Shown: positions 1 to 9,444 of the stretch, in pieces
Layout: the number at the start of each line of letters is the position of its first letter
Position numbering within the stretch: position 1 is the stretch's first letter
Assembly: GCA_934045075.1 (NCBI GenBank)
Contig: OW203747.1
Coordinates: forward strand, 9,816,357 to 9,880,356
DNA from: Yponomeuta sedellus
Taxonomy: Eukaryota; Arthropoda; Insecta; Lepidoptera; Yponomeutidae
Direction: 5' to 3'
DNA: 64,000 nt
The notes under the pieces: model-generated
Told to the model about the DNA's origin: nothing
Seen by the model: the letters and a program-made list of their open reading frames with translations, nothing else
The model's database searches: none
Position numbers and translations under genes: made by a program

Positions 1-189
1 AACTATAGGCTTCACTATTTTGGTGCCATAGTATCAAATGTTCTGGACAAAGCGCGTAACAGTTTGGAAATGTTTTTTTTTTCGTTGGCCGGCACTTTGA
101 GTTTTGGGCCCAATTTGAATGGTCTCCTTTAACTATGCAACTTCAACAGCTTTTTAGTTGAATACTTATCTAGTAAACGTAGATAAAAA
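1..189. other. No recognised feature
   Basis: AT-rich sequence with a short T run. I see no reading frame, repeat family or inverted ends here. Confidence 0.5.
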
Positions 190-300
190 TGGCGGTAGCC
201 CAGTGGGTGGAACAACGAACTCGGAAGCTAGATATCCAGGTTCGGTTTCCACAGCGGGCATATATTAATGACTTTACTTTCTAAGTTATGTACATTTGTG
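190..300 (+). mobile_element. SINE-G tRNA-like head fragment
   Basis: The segment has an A-box-like GGTAGCCCAGTGGGTGGAA and a degenerate B box (GGTTCGGTTTCC), followed by a linker with AAGTTATGTACATTTGTGAA. The same head plus linker occurs on the minus strand at 32595-32725 and 58690-58925. It is a tRNA-derived SINE head with a decayed T arm, not a working tRNA gene. Confidence 0.6.
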
Positions 301-494
301 AAGTTAAAATAAAATTTAGCTTAATTTATACGGCCTACTTAAGATGTACCTGCATAAGATATAGACTACTTACTGTTATTATTTGAATTAAGATAAGCTC
401 AACATTTGTATGCCGAAATGGCAAAACACGAAGATCTTTATTTTATTGTACCATCTGCATGTATGTAATACTCGTGTTTATACAAATAAATCGA
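301..494. other. AT-rich spacer with a possible LINE tail
   Basis: Mostly featureless. Near 480-497 there is an AATAAA-like stretch followed by GAATTGAATTGAG, which resembles the GAATT-type tail of the LINE-K ends at 40.5 and 55.5 kb. No coding content is visible. Confidence 0.35.
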
Positions 495-690
495 ATTGAA
501 TTGAGTGTCACTCGCTAACTTGGAGGAAAACTTCGCGAGGAAACCTGAGTGACTGAGGTGGTCAATACCTCAGGTTGAATTTGCCAATCCGCAGTGGGCA
601 CGCGAGGTCATAAAGCACATAGTCTCTCTCTGTCTGAGAGAGAACTTATGCCCTGCAGTGGGCCGTTTAATAATATACGTAATGGACACA
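495..690 (+). mobile_element. SINE-G body and 3' end
   Basis: The body reads GAGGAAACCTGAGTG, then an ATACCTCAG block, GCCAATCCGCAGTGGGCACGC, a CTCTCTCTGTCTGAGAGAG hairpin and the end ATGCCCTGCAGTGGG. The same order of blocks recurs at 17277-17418, 18749-18900, 23985-24062 and 46155-46255. The CTGCAGTGGG end resembles the RTE LINE ends in this window. Confidence 0.7.
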
Positions 691-737
691 GTCCTAGGCT
701 AGTATTAAGATGCTGTAAATTAAACAGACTAGATCGT

Positions 738-1099
738 TATCAACCCTTGTATGTCCCCACTGTTGGGGTACGGGTCTCTTCCTGCATCGCAGGAAGGTTA
801 GGCTTTACTCCACCACGGGGGCCAAGTCCGGGTTGGCGAAGGATTGTAAGACAGTGGCGGGCCTTACTGTCAGAAGTTATCAAGCCGCCCATAAGGCCTC
901 TGACATGGCTTAACGACTGCCATTATATGACAGCCGGCACCAACGGCTTAGCGTGCTTTGCGAAGCACGGAAGCGCTCTGAAAAATGCCACTAGCGGTAG
1001 TCACGGGACGCTCACCCATCCCGTACCTGATCGCGCCTGTTGTTGCTTAACCAAGTGATTGATTCCAATCACTCGGTTCGCCTAGGCCACGAGCGCTTC
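738..1099 (-). mobile_element. 5S-SINE, near full length
   Basis: On the minus strand it begins with the AGCGCTCGTGGCC end and runs through GGTTAAGCAACAACAGGCGC and GATGGGTGAGCGTCCCG to the GGGTTGATAA end. These two internal blocks resemble the 3' half of the 5S rRNA internal promoter (box C region). Several short open frames cross this element, but they shift between copies and are not genes. Confidence 0.85.
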
Positions 1100-1479
1100 C
1101 CACTTTGACCACCTCGACTAACCACACTTTAATTTTCTTAAGAAACGACTTGAGAGACAACAAAATTATGAAAACATTTTTGCCAGCATCAGTATTCAGA
1201 CATCATCATCCAATCTCACTTTTCTTCGCTCTTTGGATGCTCTGGTTATCCTTGGTGTCATACACAGTGGAAGGTTAGACAGACCACCAGAATAACCATC
1301 GTCGGGGCAATGGGTAGCCAATGTAGCAAGATCGAATCTTGAGATATGATCTGCATAAATATTATCTTAAAGCTCTTTTGTGCCATAAAATTACCTAGAA
1401 GGACAGCTTTTTAGTGAGGTGTGGGCCTAGGCCTGGGCTAAAGAACTTATGATAGTGCTATGCGATATCTCCACTTTCA
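1100..1479. other. No recognised feature
   Basis: Unique-looking AT-rich sequence between two 5S-SINE copies. I see no repeat family or coding signal. Confidence 0.5.
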
Positions 1480-1808
1480 TCTCCACTGCTGGGACACGGG
1501 TCTCTTCCTGCATCGCAGGAAGGATAGGCCATACTCCACCACGGGGGACAAGTCCGGGTGGAGTGTAAGACAGTGGCGGGTCTTACTGTCAGAAGTTATC
1601 AAGCTTCAGGCCTCTGACACGGCTTAGCGACTGCCATTACATGACAGCCGGCACCAACCGCTTAGCGTGCCTTGCGAAGCGCGAAAGCGCTCGGAAAAAA
1701 GCCACTAGCGGTAGTCACGGGACGGTCACCCTGCACCTGACCGCGCCTGTTGTTGCTTAACAAGTGATTGATTCCAATCACTCGGTTCCGCTAGGCCACG
1801 AGCGCTTC
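1480..1808 (-). mobile_element. 5S-SINE copy
   Basis: Nearly complete, but it lacks the terminal TATCAACCC block and carries small deletions around GGTGGAGTGTAAGAC. It lies in the same orientation as the copies at 738 and 2508, so three 5S-SINEs sit head-to-tail within 2.1 kb, separated by unrelated sequence. Confidence 0.8.
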
Positions 1809-2495
1809 ATAGAGCTATTGATGAGAAATATTATACACAGCGATAGTTAAAACACAGATGTAACGAGCACTAAAAATGAGCCCACGTTCAATGGAGAAAT
1901 CGCGCTAAATTTACAAATTAGTCCTTATAATATAAGTATATTTCAAACAATTTCCTCTTTTTCTATATTCAATTTTTTCTTTGCGCGACGCAATTTTTCT
2001 TCCACCTCCTCCAGTTGACCGGTAGAAAATGCTTAAAACGGACTTAAGCCGCCGTATGTTACGCTTGTTTAAGTGCAATAAAACCATTAATAGTAATAAT
2101 ATACAAATGTCAGTTTTTTATCTACGTCTACTGCATTTTATAATAATAATTACCCGTCGTAAAGTCAATATAGTGAAAACTAAATATAACTAAAACTCAC
2201 TATACAAATCGGAATTGGACTATGACGTCACTTCCTCACGTAACGGCTTATGTATGAAGCGTTTCTCAATATTTGAGTTAAAACACTGGTTTACATAATG
2301 CGTGCGCATTTTTTTCATTATTAAATGGGATAAGACCATATACTTCTTTATTTTCCGTCCTCGATTCGGATTAAAACGACGCAAAATAAATGATACAAAG
2401 CAATAGAATGCACAAATTGTGAAAAGACTGGAGCCTGAACCAGGTCAAAAGATCTGTATCGTAGATTTCCACGCCTAACAAAATAGTATTATTTT
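1809..2495. other. No recognised feature
   Basis: AT-rich spacer. It contains a TGACGTCAC block near 2224 that resembles the end of the small inverted-repeat element at 6299, but no matching second end was found nearby. Confidence 0.45.
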
Positions 2496-2507
2496 TTGTT
2501 TTTGCTT

Positions 2508-2869
2508 CGTTATCAACCCTTGTATGTTCCCACTGCTGGGGCACGGGTCTCTCCCTGAATCGCAGGAAGATTAGGCCATACTCCACCACGGGGGCCTAGT
2601 CCGGGTTGGTGGAGGATTGTGGGACAGTGGCGGACCTTACTGTCAGAAGTTATCAAGCCGCCCATAAGGCCTCTGACATGGCTTAACGACTGCCATTATA
2701 TGACAGCCGGCACCAACGGCTTAGCGTGCCTTGCAAAGCACGGAAGGGCTCGGAAAAATGCCATTAGCGGTAGTCACGAGACGCTCACCCATCCTGTACC
2801 TGACCGCGCCTGTTGTTGCTTAACGAAGTGATTGATTCCAATCACTCGGTTCGCCTAGGCCACGAGTGC
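2508..2869 (-). mobile_element. 5S-SINE, full length with target duplication
   Basis: This copy defines the element ends. The 12-mer TTGTTTTTGCTT occurs at 2496-2507 and again at 2870-2881, bracketing the element perfectly. Sense is the minus strand: the AGCACTCGTGGCC start is at the 2869 side and the GGGTTGATAACG end is at the 2508 side. The duplication length is typical of LINE-driven insertion. A 70-residue open frame inside is a by-product. Confidence 0.9.
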
Positions 2870-3067
2870 TTGTTTTTGCTTAATTCTGTACTTTTTTATA
2901 CATGGCATATCATACTGCGTACCTTGTGCTGGTGACGCTTCGAAAATGATACCATTAGTTTGTATTTTGGTTCGTGGAGGTGTTGTGATGCCTGTAAAGG
3001 TAATACCGCAACATAAGTATACTGTCCCAGTTCAGCTCTAGGAAACGATGTTAATGTGTGACGTCGA

Positions 3068-3254
3068 CGGCCTCTGTGGCGCAGAGGTACTGCATATCTG
3101 CCTACCATGCGTGAGGTCCCGGGTTCAAAACTCCGCTGGGGACAAAAAAAACCCCATGTGCTTGTATGTAAGCACATACATTGCTCCTGGCCCCACAATA
3201 TGATACCCTGTGTCGTGGGAACCAGACATCACAAACATGTAAACATCCAAGACA
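3068..3254 (+). mobile_element. SINE-E with inverted body
   Basis: The tRNA-like head (GGCGCAGAGGTACTGCATA ... CCCGGGTTC) is on the plus strand at 3068-3150. The body that should follow it is instead present as its reverse complement at 3160-3254 (compare 3440-3540). The junction is a small hairpin, GTGCTTGTATGTAAGCAC. This is either a fold-back copy or two copies meeting head-to-head. Confidence 0.75.
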
Positions 3255-3257
3255 ATG

Positions 3258-3352
3258 ACAGGTTATGTCATGTCATGCTACGTTATGTTATGTTACGTTA
3301 CGTTACGTTACGTTACATTACGTTACGTTACGTTACCTTATGTTATGTTATG
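3258..3352 (+). repeat. (ACGTT/ATGTT)n microsatellite
   Basis: Imperfect pentanucleotide tract alternating TTATG and TTACG units. It lies between two SINE-E copies, whose 3' ends normally finish in ATGTTATGTTATG, so the tract probably grew from a SINE-E tail. Confidence 0.85.
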
Positions 3353-3354
3353 TA

Positions 3355-3562
3355 TGACGACCTCTGTGGCTTAGCGGTAGCGCGTCTTTCTACCATGCGT
3401 CTGCCCCGGGATCGAATCCCGGCTGGAAACAAACAAAAAAGCCCAGGTCTTGGATGTTTACATGTTTGTGATGTCGTTGTTTCTGGTTCCCACGACACAG
3501 GGTATCCTAGTGTGGGGCCAGAAGCAATGTATGTGCTTGTATGTAAATGTTATGTAATGTTA
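3355..3562 (+). mobile_element. SINE-E, near full length
   Basis: The tRNA-Gly-like head at 3357-3425 has TGGCTTAGCGGTAGCGC (A box) and CCCGGGATCGAATCCCGG (B box and T arm). An A-rich stretch follows, then the body GGTCTTGGATGTTTACATG ... CACGACACAGGGTATCC, ending in a GTATGTAAATGTTATG tail. The anticodon loop reads as ACC in related copies. It is a retroposon, not a functional tRNA. Confidence 0.85.
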
Positions 3563-3609
3563 CATAGAGATGTCAACTGTTCACCAATGAACTGGAAGAT
3601 GTCTTTAAA

Positions 3610-3705
3610 GTCCGGGTTACTTGGCCCCCGTGATGGCCTAACCTTCCTGCGATTCGGGACCAGACCTGTGCCCAACAGTGAGGACATACAAGGGTTGATA
3701 TCAAT
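3610..3705 (+). mobile_element. 5S-SINE 3' fragment
   Basis: Only the last roughly 95 bases remain, from GGCCCCCGTGATGGCC to GACATACAAGGGTTGATAT. It is 5' truncated, as expected for LINE-style insertion. Confidence 0.75.
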
Positions 3706-3959
3706 GTCTTCAAAACAGTGGATAGGACGTTTGGTTTAAGTCGAAGTTCTGTTTTATGCACTCTGGATATTTGTGGTCCCATAGCGTGGCTTTCTTAGTC
3801 ATTTATCCTCTGAAGGAATAATAAAAGCTGCTCAACGACAGAACATAACCACCTATTGCAGCCTGGAGTCACTTTATACGAGATCTGCGATGCGTATGGC
3901 GCCGATTGCGAATAAAATGTCCGAATAAAGCTTTAGTAGCTACCATAGAATTATTATAA

Positions 3960-4145
3960 AGTATAGAACCGCAGAAGAAGAGATGCCTGACCAGACAAGC
4001 ACTTACGTATAACCCATTAGGCAGCCGAAAGAAGGGGCGGCCAAGGACCACTTAGAAAAGCTGCCGCTAACCACCGTCAGAAGTGGAAATCTGTGGCTGA
4101 GGAGCTATGCTACGCTAGGAGTTAAAGAATGGAAGAAGAAGAAGA
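3960..4145 (+). pseudogene. LINE ORF2 carboxyl-end relic
   Basis: The plus-strand frames give NPLGSRKKGRPRTT, then a stop, and after a frame change NHRQKWKSVAEELCYARS followed by a stop and a (GAA)n tail. The G-R-P-x-T-x-W-like block followed by a Trp-rich end is usual for the carboxyl end of RTE-like non-LTR retrotransposons. It is badly degraded, and the clade call is tentative. Confidence 0.55.
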
Positions 4146-4209
4146 TAGAATCGCAGTCTGCGCTTTTAAAGTGACGCAACATCGTACTAGCCAAATCGGC
4201 ACGCGACGA

Positions 4210-4625
4210 AATGTCCCGCCACTTCAGTCTAACCGTAACCACGGCAACTGCAACGCTGCCGAAACATCGGGAATTAAGGTAATTACGTTTTACGCAATAA
4301 ATAATCGCGATTCTTCTTCAGGCTATATTAGTCCACTGCTGGATATAGCCCTCCCCTAATGAGATTGTGATTGATGTGATGGCTCAAGATTGTGCCATCA
4401 TTGGGGGGGTAATGCCCATAATTCCCACGCTGGGCATGCGGGTTGGGGATCGCAGATTGGTGGAATTGTACTGCAGGGGGCGCTGCTGCCCGCCCCCCGG
4501 TTTGTGTCCCTTAGTCGCCTTTTACGACACCCGCGGGAAGAATTTGGGTTGGTGCTATTCTCTAGGCCAACACCACACAGCACGCGATCGCGAATCGCGA
4601 TTAAACCCGTTCAATATATAAATAA
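4210..4625 (+). mobile_element. MITE-L fragment interrupted by SINE-H
   Basis: Left piece 4210-4312 contains GGTAATTACGTTTTACGC and AATAATCGCGATT. Right piece 4593-4625 contains AATCGCGATTAAACCCGTTC. Joined across the inserted SINE-H they give the terminal part of MITE-L (full copy at 38470-38882). Fragments of the left piece recur at 25860-25950. Confidence 0.75.
4313..4592 (-). mobile_element. SINE-H, nested in MITE-L
   Basis: Flanked by the 10-mer AATCGCGATT at 4303-4312 and 4593-4602, so both ends are defined. Sense is minus: it starts near TGTGTGGTGTTGGCC, has GTCGTAAAAGGCGACTAAGG in the middle, and ends CCAGCAGTGGACTAATATAG followed by a GAAGAA tail. The last 45 bases match the end of the RTE coding fragment at 31610-31665. 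Confidence 0.85.
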
Positions 4626-5070
4626 AACATGAAAAGAGCCCCTCCGAATGACATAGTCACTGAACCCGTTATTCTGGCGCACCCGGAGCCTTAACGACGA
4701 TTGGCAAATCTTTTCGCCACGATGGCTGGCCATCAACATGCTGAGAAGTTTTGCGCTTTTAATGCGAATGTGTGCGTGGCTGCGAATGTTGCTTACTACC
4801 ATCCGCTTTGGGGAGGACTTTTGTCCAACACACTCTGTCTTTGCATAGTATGTCTATGGCACCGATTGCCAATAAAATAGCTGAGCTGAATAAAGCTTAA
4901 ATACATTTATACTACTATTATCACGTGCGAGCGTTTGCTTAAGTTGGAGATCAGAACTTGTGACCTCTGGATTGGAAACCCGATGCATTTCTCCTGTGTT
5001 AGCTTTAAAACGAGCTCCCTGTCACTGTCACGTCCCTCCAGACTAAATTGGAGGATTAAATTGAGCATTA
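4626..5070. other. Spacer with a short shared motif
   Basis: Mostly unrecognised. The stretch 4852-4900 (GGCACCGATTGCCAATAAAA) resembles 3890-3940, so both may belong to an old element I cannot name. Confidence 0.4.
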
Positions 5071-5273
5071 TAAGACAGTGACGGGCCTTACTGTCAGAAG
5101 TTATCATGCCGCCCATAAGGTCTCTGACATGGCTTAACGACTGCCATTACATGACAGCCGGCACCAACGGCTTAAAGTGCCTTGCGAAGCACAGAAGCGC
5201 CCGGAAAAATTGTTGTTGCGTAACTCAAGTGATTAAATCCAATCACTCGGTTTGACTAGGCCACGAGCGGTTC
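5071..5273 (-). mobile_element. 5S-SINE fragment
   Basis: Begins inside the element at TAAGACAGTGACGGGCC and reaches the CACGAGCGG end, with an internal deletion that removes the box-C-like block. Confidence 0.75.
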
Positions 5274-5328
5274 ACTATTTACACTTAGTCAGCAATAAAT
5301 TATTGATTGCTAGATGAAGAACACTTCA

Positions 5329-5514
5329 TCTATAATATAAAAATGAATCCCCGAATGTGTTGGTAAGCGCAAATCTCGAGAGCAGCTGAAACGATTTCGC
5401 TAATTCATTTTTTAGAATATTCCTTGAAGTACGTACGATGGTTTTTACGGAGAGAGAAATAAAAAAAATCAAGTATCGACTGTTAGCCGGTGCGAAGTTC
5501 GCTGGGTCAGCTAG
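5329..5514 (+). mobile_element. Helitron-S, non-autonomous
   Basis: Starts TCTATAATATAAAAATG and ends CTGGGTCAGCTAG, with A before and T after. A TC start, a CTRR end and insertion between A and T are the accepted hallmarks of Helitrons. The element is about 186 bp and has no coding capacity. Other copies are at 7943-8128 and in the array at 16099-16820. Confidence 0.75.
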
Positions 5515-5986
5515 TTGTAGATAAAAATGGAAATTAGATAGAAATTTCTCAACCTAAGAGTATAGGTCGCGTATATAATTGATTGATAAGTTTTCTGTTT
5601 GATTTTTACGTATGCCATACAGTATGAAGTATGTTATTTCGAACCGATTTACTAACAAACCCACGACCCTCTATCTCCATGACCGAGCTTATTCCCTGCG
5701 GGCCACCGAGACCGATTTAATAAAAAAACGGCAGAGACAAGCTGTGCCCAACATGTCGCGATAACGTCAATTAGGCAAGATGTATGGTTTTGCACACTAC
5801 GAGGGAGATTGTCCAGTTAAGCTACAGTAGTCCATGAAGAGTTGGTTATTCCTGCTCTCTCGTCATCTCTCTGAGATAGATGACAATGGCCCAATTGACA
5901 ACATTTCATATTTTACAACGCGCAAAACTAAAAATACCGCTTCTTAATTTAGCTATCTTGATTACGAAAAAAATATTTAGAATTTT
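5515..5986. other. No recognised feature
   Basis: AT-rich spacer without visible repeat ends or coding content. Confidence 0.45.
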
Positions 5987-6224
5987 TCGTCGTCAGGCTA
6001 TACTAGTTCACATAGCCCTCCCCTAAAGAGCGCCACGTTGTGCTATCATAGGGGGTAATGCCCATAATCCCCACGCTGGGCATGCGGGTTAGGGATCGCA
6101 GTTCGGTGAAATTGTACTGCAGGGGGCGCTGCTGCCCACCCCTGGTGTGTGTCCCTTAGTCGCCTTTTACGACACACTCGGGAAGAATTGGGCTAGTGCT
6201 AATCTCTAGGCCGACACCTCACAG
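5987..6224 (-). mobile_element. SINE-H copy
   Basis: Same block order as the copy at 4313: the GGCTATACTAGTTCAC end at left, GGGGATCGCAGTTCGGTG, GTCGCCTTTTACGACAC, then CTAGGCCGACACC at right. The tail at left is the (TCG) variant, not (CTT). Confidence 0.8.
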
Positions 6225-6298
6225 CCAAACCAGAAAGTTTAGAATTTTTATTATTGCTTAATTTTAGAGAGAATAAATAAAAACAAAAAATTGTGCGA

Positions 6299-6505
6299 TG
6301 ACGTCACACATACGGTGGAATGAGGAGGTACCGTTGCCTAATATTAAAAATGATATTATAGATATCATTTTCAATTTCATTCAATTGTCATGTCGGAAAA
6401 ATTACTTTTCCTTTCCTTAATTCCCATGGTTTTTATAAAGGCGGCAAGGGTGTTAGTATTTTACTTCAAATTCAATGGTATTATTAAGCCGTATGTGTGA
6501 CGTCA
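6299..6505. mobile_element. Small inverted-repeat element (MITE candidate)
   Basis: Perfect 17-bp inverted ends: TGACGTCACACATACGG at 6299-6315 and its reverse complement at 6489-6505. The interior is AT-rich and non-coding. No second full copy was found in the window, so mobility is inferred only from the ends. Confidence 0.5.
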
Positions 6506-6680
6506 TTTGGCGGTTACGTCCTTTTAGAAAAAGACGAAATTCAAACAGAAAATTATGAATGAAAATCATCGCATTTCCGAAAGTAAACAAAAATATGGGT
6601 CGTTTTATTTCGTATCTAGTTTCCTTTAAGAAAGTAAAATACGTATGCTAAAAAATTTAAATGTTGTCAATTATGAGGAA

Positions 6681-6893
6681 CACTTGGCAAGAAGGGAAGA
6701 CGGCCGGTGGACCAGGGCAGTATCGGAGTGGTGGCCAAGGGAGGGAAGGAGGTTGGTAGGCAGACCACCGACACGATGGTCAGAGGACATCGTGAGGGTT
6801 GCGGGTCAGAGATGGATCAGATAAGCACAGGACCGTGAGGAATGGCGCAGTAAAAAGGAGGCCTATGCCCAGCAGTGGGTTGATGTCGGCTGA
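6681..6893 (+). pseudogene. RTE-Q ORF2 carboxyl end
   Basis: One frame reads HLARREDGRWTRAVSEWW, then GRPPTRWSEDIVRVAGQRW, one stop (TAA), then AQDREEWRSKKEAYAQQW and a terminal TGA. This is the usual carboxyl end of RTE/BovB-type LINE polyproteins, downstream of the reverse transcriptase. The remaining coding sequence upstream is absent, so it is 5' truncated. After the stop comes a GATTATAGATAGATATAG tail to about 6935. Confidence 0.8.
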
Positions 6894-6960
6894 TTATAGA
6901 TTATAGATAGATATAGATAGATATAGATAGATGAGGGTAAGTGCGGAAGTCACAGGTCTA

Positions 6961-7321
<361 letters not shown>

Positions 7322-7694
7322 TTACCTACACCAAAGTATTTGTTACGTAATTTTACTTTGCACGTAATTACATACTTTGTTACGTATTTTTAATTTCTAA
7401 TAATTAATAAATAAAAGACACTCCTGTAACAAAAAAAAAAACGCAACAATGTACCCAAACATAGGCCACCACGATTCAGGCCCGACCTTGTGTGGAATGT
7501 AATGTTTTGTTATAGCTAAACGTGTGTGTTAATAAATTTAATTTCATTTCATATTTTCATTTCAAAGTAAGAACATTGCCCAATCAGTCTCTTAGGAATC
7601 GTCCATAAGTGATTTAAATAGAACCAGAACTTGTTGAATTAAACCCCTACTAAGTAATTGTATACGGCAAAACTTAGATATGTAAGCCGACAGA
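7322..7694. other. Part of inverted duplication, with LINE-tail-like insert
   Basis: 7565-7694 matches the reverse complement of 23050-23180 (for example CTTAGGAATCGTCCATAAGT). About 230 bp at 7335-7560, including a poly-A stretch and a TTCATTTCATATTTCATT tail, is absent from the other copy and is probably a later LINE-tail insertion. Confidence 0.6.
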
Positions 7695-7900
7695 TGTATA
7701 GATAGATAAAAGAACACTTTATTGCACAACCAGAAGAAAGAATACAACCATGATTTCTTAAATCTATGTTATGTCATACAAATGGCGGTCTTATCGCTTA
7801 GAGTGATCTCTTCCAGGAGATCACTCTAAGCGATAAGACCGCCATTTGGATGGCGGCAGCCTCTGGATGGAGTGAATCGCATGAAGAATAGGTAGTAAGA
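7695..7900 (-). mobile_element. LINE-J 3' UTR with fold-back
   Basis: The GATAGATA tail is at left and CTTTATTGCAC follows. 7780-7810 and 7817-7847 are perfect 31-bp inverted arms around TTCCAG, built from the AAATGGCGGTCTTATCGC block of the UTR. The related copy at 22890-23050 has only one arm, so the palindrome arose in this lineage. Confidence 0.75.
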
Positions 7901-7942
7901 ATAGTGTAGGTAAGGTCAGTAGCGTGCATGAATATTCTATCT

Positions 7943-8128
7943 TCTATAATATAAAAATGAATCGCAGAATGTGTTGGTAAGCGCAAATCTCGACAGCAGC
8001 TGAACCGATTTCGCTGATTCTTTTTTAAGAATATTCCTTGAAGTACGAGGATGTTTCTTACGGAGAGAAAAATATATTTTTTTTAAGAATCCACTGTTAG
8101 GCGGTACGAAGAAGGCTGGGTCAGCTAG
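7943..8128 (+). mobile_element. Helitron-S, non-autonomous
   Basis: TCTATAATATAAAAATG start, AAGCGCAAATCTCGACAGCAG core and GCTGGGTCAGCTAG end followed by T. Same length and layout as the copy at 5329. Confidence 0.75.
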
Positions 8129-8273
8129 TAAATAATAATATCAGAAATACAGTGATATTGTAGCGAAAGATTGCAAAAAGTAAATACTTATGACTACATA
8201 CTTTAAAAGTACATTATGTTTAAATTATAATATACATAGATAGCAACAAAATAAATATAGGTAATTAATTTCA

Positions 8274-8334
8274 TTTCGATCGTGGCAAGTGGCAGTCCGT
8301 CTCTGCCTACCCCTCTTGGATACAGGCGTGAGGT
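8274..8334 (+). mobile_element. RTE-F 3' end
   Basis: Contains GATCGTGGCAAGTGGCAGTC, CTCTGCCTACCCCTCTTGG and ATACAGGCGTGAGG. These are the last codons of the RTE ORF2 (compare the translated copies at 28303 and 58935) and the stop region. It runs straight into the (TATG)n tract. Confidence 0.8.
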
Positions 8335-8540
8335 TATGTATGTATGTATGTATGTATGTATGTATGTATGTATGTATGTATGTATGTATGTATGTATGTA
8401 TGTATGTATGTATGTATGTATGTATGTATGTATGTATGTATGTATGTATGTATGTACGTACGTACGTACGTACGTACGTATGTATGTACGTATGTATGTA
8501 TGTATGTATGTATGTATGTATGTATGTATGTATGTATGTG
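8335..8540 (+). repeat. (TATG)n array seeded by an RTE tail
   Basis: About 205 bp. The tract starts exactly where the RTE-F copy ends, so it is the expanded LINE tail. A block of (TACG)n at about 8455-8480 shows a point change that has itself been amplified. Repeating Tyr-Val-Cys-Met or Thr-Tyr-Ile-His frames here are artefacts. Confidence 0.95.
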
Positions 8541-9068
8541 ACTCTGTGTAGCACAAAAATGCTGTGACCGATAGATATGGTTATACGTGTATTCTTTTTC
8601 GTAGATTGATTGAAGATGTTTATTCAAACAAAAATACAAAAAAATACAGAATATAATTTTACGGGATAACTGAAATAAACTAACAGCTTTGACGTTCATT
8701 AAGTAAACATTATTTATATTATTTTTAATGCACTAACCCGTGCTAAGGCAATGTATGTGCTCGGATGTAAATGTTATGTTATTAATATTCTTTATGGCAC
8801 CAATTTAATATAGTACAGTAAGTATACAATACTAATTAGTATTTAATTCTAGTCAATCAATGGTGGCGAAAAGGTGGAGGTGTTGTGGCTCGAAAGAAAG
8901 GGAGAGAGAGAAGATTTATAAGCATAAAAAAGTGTAGGTACGTTTTTTGAACCGCGTTTCAGGCAAGCTTAATATATCTTCAGGAATTTTATTGTAGAAG
9001 CGTATACAATGCCCCATGAAGGATGTATTAACCTTTGCCAGCCAAAATAGTGGAAACAGTGTTTATGT
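8541..9068. other. Spacer with one shared 85-bp block
   Basis: 8660-8745 (AACTAACAGCTTTGACGTTC through to the SINE-C tail ATGCACTAACCCGTGCTAA) recurs almost unchanged at 12268-12350. The rest is unrecognised. Confidence 0.55.
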
Positions 9069-9255
9069 GGACGGCCTTTGTGGCGTAGCGGTAGCGCATC
9101 TGCCTACCATGCTAGAGGTCGCGGGGGTTCGATCCCCGGCTGGGGACAAAAAAACCCAAGGTCTTGGATGTTTGTGATGTCGTTGTTTCTGGTTCTCACG
9201 ACACAGGGTATCCTAGTGTGGGGCTAGAAGCAATGTATGTAAATGTTATGTTACG
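9069..9255 (+). mobile_element. SINE-E copy
   Basis: Clear head TGGCGTAGCGGTAGCGCATC and T arm GGGGTTCGATCCCCGG, then an A run and GGTCTTGGATG. The body is shortened by a small internal deletion (ACATG lost) and it ends in ATGTTATGTTACG. Confidence 0.85.
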
Positions 9256-9285
9256 TTTTGTTTATTTCTAGTATTTACATTGTGT

Positions 9286-9400
9286 CCCAGATCCAGACAG
9301 ATCTCGTTGATTCATCAACGTTCGTAAGTCGTTGTATGCACGCACGCCGGTTCTGGGTACTTTTTATCTTCCCCTATGCTTTGATATAGCCACAGTCATC
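9286..9400 (-). mobile_element. RTE-F fragment
   Basis: Reverse-strand match to the ORF2 end: CAACGTTCGTAAGTCGTTG, GCACGCACGCCGG and TATCTTCCCC, in the order seen at 28310-28460, but missing the final block. Confidence 0.65.
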
Positions 9401-9408
9401 TTAACGCA

Positions 9409-9444
9409 AAATCTAACTCAATCCAGTGGGATTGAGTTAGATTT
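9409..9444. repeat. Perfect 16-bp palindrome
   Basis: AAATCTAACTCAATCC at 9409-9424 and its reverse complement at 9429-9444, with a 4-base spacer. No element context recognised. Confidence 0.8.

Noticed and set aside
594..1058. 154-residue plus-strand frame with MTAGTNGLACFAKHG and similar frames at 2619, 21160 and 57044
   Set aside because: All lie antisense in the 5S-SINE. The frame is broken in most copies, and the conserved part is a PolIII-type element.
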